20,239 nucleotides of DNA, taken from IMG/VR virus record IMGVR_UViG_3300001533_000905, positions 1 through 20,239 of that record. One strand, written 5' to 3'. The translations under genes were made by a program, and so were the position numbers. A model generated the notes under the pieces. It made no database searches, was not told the DNA's origin, and saw only the letters and a list, made by a program, of their open reading frames with translations. Source of the DNA: a virus. Every line of letters begins with the position of its first letter. Within the stretch, counting starts at the first letter, position 1. This document shows positions 1-8,076 of the stretch, in pieces.

Positions 1-585
1 AGAAATACAAATCATTGTTCCATCCGCATACTTCACAAACTCACCATTAGCATTGCTGCCACGCTCAATAATTGCGCCGGTAGGGTCACCACCAGACTCC
101 GAAACGGTGCCAACAATGTTGCCTTGGTGGTACACGTCATCACCCGTAACGGTGGGTTCCTGCGTGAAATTGACCACGCCACCCGACGAGATAGCCATCG
201 CATCCGGGTCAGATGCCGAACCAATCGTGCCCGCATCATCCACCGTGATATTCGACACGTCCAAGTCCCCAGTAACAATCGCGTCCTGACTAATTGTTAC
301 ATCCCCGCCAGCGGCAATACTAATCGCGTCCGTATCCGACGCGCTACCAATCGTGCCATCATCATCCACAACAAGATTCGGGACCGTAACGTCACTACTA
401 AACGTCTTCGCCCCACCAATCGTCTGCGTCTCACTCGTCAAAACAACATTACTCTTTAACGCTAACTTACGATTCTTATCCGCGTCCGCAACACGGTCCG
501 GGTTCACCAAGTGCAAGACCGCGTTGCTTGACGAAATATCCGTCGAGTCCGCCGCACTCAATTCAGTAATTTTACGGTCAGCCAT
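1..585 (-). CDS. Tail fibre protein, N-terminal 195 residues (3' end outside the window)
   Basis: The frame opens at ATG 585, with AGGAG six bases upstream, and stays open to the left edge, so the gene is incomplete. Residues 1-60 look like a virion-attachment and spacer region (MADRKITELSAADSTDISSS start). Residues 72-112 and 114-150 form two copies of a unit with 42-residue period, both carrying DGTIGSASD/AGTIGSASD followed by beta strands. After VYHQGN near 151 comes GDPTGAIIERGSNANGEFVK, then YADGTMIC near 186-193. This is a motif I know from fibres of many phages, usually ahead of a lectin-like tip domain; the tip would lie outside. The product probably binds the host surface. Being last after the collagen-like fibre, it fits a host-recognition cassette. 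Confidence 0.8.
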   Translation of the reverse strand, partial: MADRKITELSAADSTDISSSNAVLHLVNPDRVADADKNRKLALKSNVVLTSETQTIGGAKTFSSDVTVPNLVVDDDGTIGSASDTDAISIAAGGDVTISQDAIVTGDLDVSNITVDDAGTIGSASDPDAMAISSGGVVNFTQEPTVTGDDVYHQGNIVGTVSESGGDPTGAIIERGSNANGEFVKYADGTMICIS

Positions 586-610
586 AACACTCTCCTAAAA
601 ACAAGATACT

Positions 611-625
611 ATTTCCCCGGGAGAA
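611..625. other. Imperfect palindrome in the gap between the two fibre genes
   Basis: The 51-base gap 586-636 contains TTTCCCCGGGAGAAA, a palindrome with one mismatched pair around CCCGGG. It has almost no loop, so it is a poor RNA hairpin and could be a protein-binding or promoter element. The minus-strand sequence TTGTTG-15-TAGTAT around it is only a weak match to a bacterial promoter. Confidence 0.25.
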
Positions 626-636
626 ACAACAAGTGG

Positions 637-1284
637 TCACCGAAGCCCGAACCACACAATGCGGGCACGCTCAACATCCGCGCTAGAGGTGTCCGTGTAA
701 TTAGCAAAGTACACGGTAACCTCATCATTCTGCTCTAACTCCATGAGGTACATGCTTTGCAACTTGCCGACGGCGGCAATCGTTACGGTCGCATTGCACT
801 CCGTCGCATCAATCGGGGTGCCATTCAACGCCAACTTAATACCGAACCGCGTCTTAATCGTAGGCGACATGTCCGCCGTAGCCACCACGTACGCCCACGA
901 GGAACCAGATGCCGTGCGCTTCAAACCAAACGAGCCAGCAGTAGATAACGACGTACCCACCGCACTGGCTGAGTCAAGCGTCCCACTCAAGCCACTATTA
1001 ATAAACGTTCCCGTAGCAACCCCACTAAAGTCAATACTTCCAGTCACGGTGCGGTAGGCCACGCCCCGAAACTGCGGGGCATCCGCACCAGCAGGACCCG
1101 TAGGACCAGCAGGCCCAGTAGGACCCTCTTGGCCCTCAAGCAGCACCCAGTCCGTACCATCCGTCTCGTAAAACAGGCCGGTATCCCGCACGTAGAACGC
1201 GGTACCCAACTCAAACGCGCTCGGTGCAGGCAAATCACTGTATTCACCCACCGACGGTAAGTAACGCAAACGCTTCGTTGTCAC
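637..1284 (-). CDS. Short tail fibre with collagen-like stretch and C1q/TNF-like tip
   Basis: The 215-residue product has three parts. Residues 1-50 contain YSDLPAPSAFELGTAFYVRD and a TDGTDWVLL motif, commonly seen at the start of phage receptor-binding or appendage proteins. Residues 51-68 form six Gly-X-Y triplets (GQEGPTGPAGPTGPAGAD), a short collagen-like trimerisation stem. Residues about 72-215 look like a beta jelly roll of the C1q/TNF type, with RFGIKLALNGTPI, NATVTIAAVGKLQSMYLMEL and NDEVTVYFANY before a final strand, RARIVWFGLR. This would form a trimer binding the cell surface or decorating the tail. It starts at GTG overlapping the previous stop (GTGA). Confidence 0.75.
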   Translation of the reverse strand: MTTKRLRYLPSVGEYSDLPAPSAFELGTAFYVRDTGLFYETDGTDWVLLEGQEGPTGPAGPTGPAGADAPQFRGVAYRTVTGSIDFSGVATGTFINSGLSGTLDSASAVGTSLSTAGSFGLKRTASGSSWAYVVATADMSPTIKTRFGIKLALNGTPIDATECNATVTIAAVGKLQSMYLMELEQNDEVTVYFANYTDTSSADVERARIVWFGLR

Positions 1285-4200
1285 CGGTTACCCCCAAACA
1301 CACGATTCGCTGCACTTGCCAAATCCTGATAAGGACCATACTCCCTAATAAATTCCTCTCGCAACTCCTCAATCCGGGCAAGCAACGCATCCGCCTCATC
1401 CATGTCACCCCGACGCACAGCAGCCGAACGACGCTCCCTCAAATCCCGCAATTTCTCATCAAACTCAAACCGCAACGACCGCATAGGCTGACGAATATTC
1501 TGGCCCTGCACACCACCCTGCGTCACAGCCCGCGTAGAACGAACAAACGTAGTGAACGCCTCAGCAGCCAACCCACGGTCAGGCATCCGACCATACGCAT
1601 CCATCATTGCCTGAGCATTCTCACCAGCACTACCCGGCAACGTAAACACGTTACGCGCAAGTGAAGGAATCAAACCACCAGTCGGTTCACCCACACCACC
1701 CGGCATCACAAGTTTCCTGGCGAAACCCGGAGCAAACGACTCGTAAATAAACTTAGCCAAACCCTGCAACTTCTCACTATTATTCGCGCTAGGCGTCCAC
1801 ACTTGACGACCAAACCGTTGACCATACGTAGCCGTACCATCCGACTCATCCCACGCAGCCAAACTACTCACCACGTCATACAACGGACCCCACAAACCAC
1901 CCTGCTCCAACTGCTCCGTAACAAAATTACCAGTCAAACCCGACAAACCATTCGTCATCAACATTTGACCAAGAGGCAAAAACTGCCAACCAACCCGATT
2001 ACCATCCGCATCATTAATAGGCCACAAAGGAACGTACTGGTCGCGCCGCATCCAATCATTCATGCCGCCCCACAACGCTAATTGCTCCTCCTCCGTAGCC
2101 ACATTCGCATTCCACACGGCCTCACTCACCCGGTCACTAGCAGCCAACACACCCGGACGACTCCACGCCGCATTAAGTGTCCTACCAATCATGAACGCAG
2201 GGAACGAAGGAAACAAAATCAAGCCCGTATCCCGCATGGCCCTAATCGCGTCAGGCTGCGCACCATAATCAAACACCATGAAACGCGCGTAATCATACGC
2301 CTCATCCTGATTCAAGCCACGCTTCAACGCCTGCCGGTACGCAGCCACGCGAAACAAGTTCTCACTAATCTCAAACGGTTCCAGACCCAACGCACCAATA
2401 CCCAACGGTTTACGCACCACGTACTGCTGGTAACCGCTATACAAACTATTCGCCAAGGCCTTCATGCCATCAACAGCGGACCGCTCATCAATAAACTGTT
2501 GCGCCTTCAAGTCAGGAGCCACCCGCAAAATATCAGCCTGCGACAATGTATCCCCAAGCAACGGACCCACCGCACGAAAATCATCCAGATTCCCAGCACG
2601 CAAATCTCGGTACGCCCCCAGCATTTCCGACGCCAAACTCACAGGATTCTGCCCATACAAGAACGCCGTAAAGAACCCGCCAAGCACGTTCGTAGTTGTT
2701 GTTGCAGGGTTAGCCAAGTAACCCCCAGTCACCATTGACCTAAGCATGGCTGCACCCCGAACAAACTCGTTCGGGCGTTTAGCCTTCGCCATCAAATTAT
2801 TCAACTCCCGATACAACATTGGGTGAACCTCAGTGCCCGCCAAATCCCCATAAATATCCCGCTGTTTACTACTAATCCTAATAAAGCCCTTAGGTTTCGC
2901 GCCCTTACCCCGGTACACAAGCAACGGATTTGCGCTTGCGTACTCCATAATTTTTTGGAGTTGACGCTTCTGACTCACGACACGCTGAGCAGCACTTGCA
3001 CTTTCAAACGCAGAAACAAACGGGTCCAAACCCTCAACCAACGCATCAAGAAACGGGGCATCCAACTCCATGTTCCGCTGCCTAAACGCGCCACCCGACA
3101 CACCCATCGGCAAACGCGGGTCCGCGCCCTGCCCAATGCGAGGCCCATACCGCTCCTCCATGAACCGACGAACATTACCCAACACATTCCCAACCGTTTC
3201 ACTATCATCCACTTCCCGCATGAACCGCTCAAACCACAAGTTAATATCATCCGCACCAAAACCCTCACGCAAAAGGTAATCCTTCAACTCCTTCTGCCCA
3301 AGAGCCACACCAAACTGACGACCATCCCTAGACACAGGCGTCGACATTTTAAAAAAACGCTGCACACTCTGCGTAATAGCAGGCAAATCCTGCATCAACG
3401 TACTACCCTCACTCACGACCGCTTCATCCACCACGTTCTTCAGGACGACACGCCCGCGCTCCATTTGACGCAACATGCTCTCGTACGATTCCGCGTTATT
3501 AAACATGCCGAACGAGCGACGCAAATGCCCATCCATCAAACTATTAAAGTACGACTGCGGTTTAAGCGCACCCTCCGTCAAAGTCTCAAGCAACTCAAAC
3601 GATTGCCTACCCGTAAACGCATTCGCAACCCGCTGCGTTTCAGGGATACGCAATTGACGCGCAATCGACCGAGGAATAGGGAACGACTGACCATAAAACT
3701 CATCAAGTTTGCCAAGCAAACCAGACTCAATACCTTTACGCCAAATTTTTGCTGCCCAATCCTGCTGCGCTTGACGACTCCACACGTTATCCAACTCCGC
3801 GAACCGAGGGTCAGTCTCCTTAAGGTTCTCCAACCACCGAATCGGTTGCGCAATCGCTTCTTCACGAACGTACGGAAGCATGCTAGTCTGGTAACCCAGC
3901 ATTGCGTCACTCTTCATAATGTCATCCACCGTGGCACGCAACAAACCAGCAGCAATATCAGGGTCATCCCCATTACGGACCGCAAATTCACGCACCGCAC
4001 TCATTTGTTCATCAAACAAATTGCGTTGCGCCGGGAAACTTTCAGCGGTCGCTTCACGCAAAGCCTGCCTGCTGCGCAACAAACGCCGGGTTTCTGCAAC
4101 AAATTCGCCTGCCACACCCATGCTAGTGACAGCCTCTTCACTCAAGCCCAACAATGGACTGGTTTGCCCCACCACACCATAAGCAGCGCGATGCACATTC

Positions 4201-5300
4201 CTTAGGGTAGGCATAGAGACATCCGCCTCCGCCAACCGTTTAGGAATATCCCTGAAATGCACAGTTTGTGTGCGATTCATTTGCTCAATCAACAGCTTAG
4301 CCCGCTCATCACCCTGATTCGCCATCAAACGAGTAATGACACTCACAACCTCGCCCGGTGTTTCACCCGCTTCAAACTCAGCGCGACTCAATTCACGAAC
4401 AAGATTCGGGTCCCTACCCGCATCCACCATAAACAAACCAGCCGGAGTGGTAACCCGACCACCCGGCAAAGTAATAGGTTGATATTGCAACCAGTTAGAA
4501 ACACCCACACCAACTTTCGCAACCTCATCCATGCGGGTCTGCACAAACGACCTTACTTCAGGCGTCAACAAATCCGCGTACAATTGTTGCGTCCGGGTCT
4601 TAACCGCGTTCGCAACCTCCGTATCAGCCTTCCAAGCAGCCCGCACACCATCCAAACGCCCCGTCAAAATACCGGCAGCCGTACTCTCCCTACCAATTGC
4701 AGACGGGCGACCCACAATATTCGTCACTTGCCTCACGCTACGCGCGGTAGGTACACCACCCGCCAACAAAATAGATTGCGTAACGTCATCCACACGGTCC
4801 GCAGCCCGCATCAACCCATCAACACCACCCGCCGCTTTTGATACGCCACGCAAGTACGCACCCATAAGCAGTGGGTCCAACGCCAAATCCAACGCAATAC
4901 CACCGTATTGCGCAACCTGCTCATCCATTACACCCATCGACTCAAGAATCGACCGGCCAGTCGCTACACGCTTAGGAGCTTCAGTCCACGGAGTGTACTT
5001 ACCCCACTCCATCTCCCGAAAATTATCCCAAACAGATTCCTCTTCAGAATAAATACCTTCAAGAACACTGAACAAAATGTCTTGCGGTAACTGCAACGGC
5101 GACAGTAATGCACCCACGCCACGCAATCCACGCATAGCAACATCAGTAGCCCGCTCACCAAACCCAACATCAACATCTTGCTCTGCACGAATTCCAGCAA
5201 TCCGCTCACTCAATGGAACACGACGGAATGATGTTTCCCTGCGAAACGTATCTTCACGTTCCTCTGGAGGATTAAACAACCAGTCGTAAGAGTCGGCCAT
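1281..5300 (-). CDS. Very large ejection (internal virion) protein, gp16-like by size and place
   Basis: At 1339 residues this is the largest product in the window and probably the main ejection protein. The N-terminus is charged (LFNPPEEREDTFRRETSF), and the body is mostly helical. A hydrophobic stretch occurs near residues 855-890 (MVTGGYLANPATTTTNVLGG, then FFTAFLYG). Near 1000-1045 is YARFMVFDYGAQPDAIRAM followed by LILFPSFPAFMIGRTLN. This resembles a C-terminal region shared by large internal proteins and polyvalent phage proteins, in which FDY...FP(F)Y...R motifs recur (I recall it as the LPD38 type). The C-terminus is a charged coiled coil (LRDLRERRSAAVRRGDMDEA). No lytic transglycosylase signature was seen. 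The ATG overlaps the previous stop by one base and the stop overlaps the next GTG by four. Confidence 0.68.
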   Translation of the reverse strand: MADSYDWLFNPPEEREDTFRRETSFRRVPLSERIAGIRAEQDVDVGFGERATDVAMRGLRGVGALLSPLQLPQDILFSVLEGIYSEEESVWDNFREMEWGKYTPWTEAPKRVATGRSILESMGVMDEQVAQYGGIALDLALDPLLMGAYLRGVSKAAGGVDGLMRAADRVDDVTQSILLAGGVPTARSVRQVTNIVGRPSAIGRESTAAGILTGRLDGVRAAWKADTEVANAVKTRTQQLYADLLTPEVRSFVQTRMDEVAKVGVGVSNWLQYQPITLPGGRVTTPAGLFMVDAGRDPNLVRELSRAEFEAGETPGEVVSVITRLMANQGDERAKLLIEQMNRTQTVHFRDIPKRLAEADVSMPTLRNVHRAAYGVVGQTSPLLGLSEEAVTSMGVAGEFVAETRRLLRSRQALREATAESFPAQRNLFDEQMSAVREFAVRNGDDPDIAAGLLRATVDDIMKSDAMLGYQTSMLPYVREEAIAQPIRWLENLKETDPRFAELDNVWSRQAQQDWAAKIWRKGIESGLLGKLDEFYGQSFPIPRSIARQLRIPETQRVANAFTGRQSFELLETLTEGALKPQSYFNSLMDGHLRRSFGMFNNAESYESMLRQMERGRVVLKNVVDEAVVSEGSTLMQDLPAITQSVQRFFKMSTPVSRDGRQFGVALGQKELKDYLLREGFGADDINLWFERFMREVDDSETVGNVLGNVRRFMEERYGPRIGQGADPRLPMGVSGGAFRQRNMELDAPFLDALVEGLDPFVSAFESASAAQRVVSQKRQLQKIMEYASANPLLVYRGKGAKPKGFIRISSKQRDIYGDLAGTEVHPMLYRELNNLMAKAKRPNEFVRGAAMLRSMVTGGYLANPATTTTNVLGGFFTAFLYGQNPVSLASEMLGAYRDLRAGNLDDFRAVGPLLGDTLSQADILRVAPDLKAQQFIDERSAVDGMKALANSLYSGYQQYVVRKPLGIGALGLEPFEISENLFRVAAYRQALKRGLNQDEAYDYARFMVFDYGAQPDAIRAMRDTGLILFPSFPAFMIGRTLNAAWSRPGVLAASDRVSEAVWNANVATEEEQLALWGGMNDWMRRDQYVPLWPINDADGNRVGWQFLPLGQMLMTNGLSGLTGNFVTEQLEQGGLWGPLYDVVSSLAAWDESDGTATYGQRFGRQVWTPSANNSEKLQGLAKFIYESFAPGFARKLVMPGGVGEPTGGLIPSLARNVFTLPGSAGENAQAMMDAYGRMPDRGLAAEAFTTFVRSTRAVTQGGVQGQNIRQPMRSLRFEFDEKLRDLRERRSAAVRRGDMDEADALLARIEELREEFIREYGPYQDLASAANRVFGGNR

Positions 5301-8074
5301 TACTGACCGCCACCACCAACCGGCGTTTCATCATCCTGACCAAGCCACCAATCAATTCTGTTTTGCACACCCGTACCACTTCTTTGAAGAAACTCAGTAA
5401 ACGGGTCCACAACACGACCCTGAAACAACTCACTAGTATTCCTACCAAAACTGTAGACCGCATCATTCACCGCAGCAGCCCGCTCAGCACCACGCCCACC
5501 CGTCAAATCAATCCCACCAGTACGGTCAGGCGGTGCGACAGGCACAGAAGTAAACTCGCCAGCCGTCAACGGAATGTCACCCATATCCCGCAACATCATT
5601 TCCACCTGACGCATAAGTTCATTACGCACATCCTCCTGAATACCCTCATCCATGTTCGGCAAGAAATTATTAATAAGGTTTTCCGCAAACATCATAGGAG
5701 TCATTTCAGGACCCAACAAATTATTCTGGAATGCGTTACGCACCTCACCCGCAATCGTGGCCGCACCCACCTCAATCTCACTATTAGTAGGCGCCCAACC
5801 CTCAGGCAACTCCGTACTAACCAACGCACCCAAGAAATCATCAATCTGATTAATCGTGTTCACAAAATCAGTATCAAGTTCCACCAAGGAATCCATAATC
5901 GCCATGCACGACTCGGAACCCTCATTCTGAGCAACACCATCCGCGTCAGGCAAACAACCATTCGCGCGAGCCTGCGACTCAAGATTAATACGCCGATTAT
6001 TAATACCGTCAAGACGAACATCAAGCAACAAACGACCCGCATTAATAGTTTCTAACGAATCATCATCCACTTCTTCCAACGCGCCAACACCAAACTCCTG
6101 AACAATTTCGTAAGCAGCCGTAACCTTCGCATTCTCAATCTCCCGCTGCATACGAACAATCTCATCCTGCTCATTACCCTGCTCCCAAGCCACACCAAAA
6201 CTCCTGGCAAACTCATTAGCAGCCTCATCACCCAACACGGGAGCCAAAATGTCTTTCACTTCCTGCTGCATTGCCGCAATGTTTCCCTGAGAAACATCCA
6301 TTTCAGCAAACGCATTAGCCCTACGCCACGCAGCCTGAAACACAGCGTCACTCTCAAGAATACCGCCAACCTCAGACTTACGTTTAGCACCCTCAATAAG
6401 ACCCGCAGTTTCCTCAGGAGTACCAAACATCAAACGCTGACTTTCAGGCAAAGAACGCCACCAATTATCAATCGCTTCAGGCGTCATGTACGCAGCGCGA
6501 GAATCAAGAATACTCATGACCGCAGCCGTACGCTCAGCCTCACCAAGCACACCCTGATTCGCAATCGCGCTATTCAACTCAGCAATCGCCAACGTATTCT
6601 GCAAATCAATAATATCGCCCGCCGTACCAGCCTCAACAATTGCTTCATCAACAACACTCGTCAAGTTAAGGCGACGCAAAGTATCCCCATGATTTGTTTG
6701 CAAACTCGTCAAGAACGCAACATCACCCATCGTAATCGCGTTCGCAATACGAGTCCGCATGGCATCCGTGTTCGCCATATCCACATTAAACTTCATGTAC
6801 GTAGCAGCGTACTCATCCGCATCGTACTGAAGTTGCGCACTAGCCAAATCAATCCCCGAAATTTCAGCAGCCGTACGTTCACGCTCAAGACGCAACTCCA
6901 TCAATTCACGATGCTCACCAGCAAGAACCGCCTGCGCATCCTCAAACGACAATGCAGCACCATTCTCATCCCGCAACGGACTATTCTGATACATGACTCG
7001 CACTGAATTAGCCAAACGCTCATCCGAAGGTAGAAACCCGTACGTTTGGAAAGCCTTCCAAGCAGCATCCTCATTGCCGAACACTACGCCTGACAATGCA
7101 GCCTGCGCAGACTCGTAATCCAATTCCTTAAACTTGCGGTAAAACTCCCTATCCACCCCCATTTTTTCGCGTTCCCAATCAATAATTTCCGTGCGAAACC
7201 TAGACTCCTCAGTAACAGCAGTACTTCTTGCACGCTCTTCCTCAAGCAACCTCAACGCATCAGGATTTTCTTGCAACGCAATATTTACTTGGTCAACATA
7301 AGACTGGTAAGTAGCAACATCAAGTGTTTCAGGCAAATTACCTGACTCAAGAATTCCAGTAATACGGTCAGCAGCCAACCCAGCGCTCACTAACCCAGCG
7401 CCAGTACCCGCATTCAAACCTGACTGCAACAAACCCAAGTCACCATCAAGCAAAGCCGCGTTACGCTCAAGAGTTTCAAGACTATTCTCGTACTGCGTAT
7501 TCATGTAAGACGCATACGCCTTACCCTGCGATAAAATTGTACGCATCGTCAAGGGCGCATCAAGCGCTGCGATAGCCGTACCATCCGCAATATCCTGCGC
7601 ACTAAAAATATTTCCAGGAGTACCCGCAGGCACAATCTCCATGTTCAACGTCTCATCAACAAGACGCCCCCAATCAGCAGGGTTAGCACTACGAACTGTG
7701 CTCCACTGAGAAGCAGCCCGAACCGCTGCATTGTACTCAGCATCCGACACGGCATTAGGATTCTGTTGACGCAACAAGTCAAGACTGGATACCAACTCAT
7801 CAGCCTGCTGCGTGTAATTATCAATAACCGGAGCGTACTGCAAACCCTTCTGGTACTGCTCCTGCCGACTCCGCTCATACATCCCAGCAAAATCCTGAAT
7901 ACCTGTAGCCACAGCACCAAAAATGTTTTGCGTAGCCTCCGCATCAATTTCTGCTTGACGAGCCTGCATCTGCAAAGCCATCTCATCATTACGACGCTTT
8001 GTTTCAGCCTGCATAATAAGAGACTCAGCAAGGTCCCTAAGGGCTGAACGGTAAGGAGTTCTCCAAGAAGCCAT
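5300..8074 (-). CDS. Large helical ejection (internal virion) protein, gp15-like by position
   Basis: The 924-residue product is predicted almost entirely helical, acidic and rich in Ala, Glu, Asp, Asn and Gln. There is no signal peptide, membrane segment or enzyme motif that I can recognise. The N-terminus is amphipathic (YRSALRDLAESLIMQAETKR), and repeated helical segments run through the middle. A pair of Cys lies near residues 705-725 (in NGCLPDADG and SESCMAIMD), and the C-terminus is Gly-rich (PVGGGGQ). Placement between the gp14-like and gp16-like genes, with a two-base gap before it and a TAATG overlap after it, supports a role as a middle ejection protein forming part of the trans-envelope channel. 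That role is inferred from order and from what is known of T7-type virions. Confidence 0.6.
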   Translation of the reverse strand: MASWRTPYRSALRDLAESLIMQAETKRRNDEMALQMQARQAEIDAEATQNIFGAVATGIQDFAGMYERSRQEQYQKGLQYAPVIDNYTQQADELVSSLDLLRQQNPNAVSDAEYNAAVRAASQWSTVRSANPADWGRLVDETLNMEIVPAGTPGNIFSAQDIADGTAIAALDAPLTMRTILSQGKAYASYMNTQYENSLETLERNAALLDGDLGLLQSGLNAGTGAGLVSAGLAADRITGILESGNLPETLDVATYQSYVDQVNIALQENPDALRLLEEERARSTAVTEESRFRTEIIDWEREKMGVDREFYRKFKELDYESAQAALSGVVFGNEDAAWKAFQTYGFLPSDERLANSVRVMYQNSPLRDENGAALSFEDAQAVLAGEHRELMELRLERERTAAEISGIDLASAQLQYDADEYAATYMKFNVDMANTDAMRTRIANAITMGDVAFLTSLQTNHGDTLRRLNLTSVVDEAIVEAGTAGDIIDLQNTLAIAELNSAIANQGVLGEAERTAAVMSILDSRAAYMTPEAIDNWWRSLPESQRLMFGTPEETAGLIEGAKRKSEVGGILESDAVFQAAWRRANAFAEMDVSQGNIAAMQQEVKDILAPVLGDEAANEFARSFGVAWEQGNEQDEIVRMQREIENAKVTAAYEIVQEFGVGALEEVDDDSLETINAGRLLLDVRLDGINNRRINLESQARANGCLPDADGVAQNEGSESCMAIMDSLVELDTDFVNTINQIDDFLGALVSTELPEGWAPTNSEIEVGAATIAGEVRNAFQNNLLGPEMTPMMFAENLINNFLPNMDEGIQEDVRNELMRQVEMMLRDMGDIPLTAGEFTSVPVAPPDRTGGIDLTGGRGAERAAAVNDAVYSFGRNTSELFQGRVVDPFTEFLQRSGTGVQNRIDWWLGQDDETPVGGGGQ

Positions 8075-8076
8075 AC

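Noticed and set aside
2823-4205. A 460-codon open frame on the plus strand opposite the 1339-residue gene
   Set aside because: Composition (Thr, Arg, His, Pro, Asn excess) is that of a complement of the G+T-rich coding strand, and it overlaps a gene with a good start and coupling on both sides.
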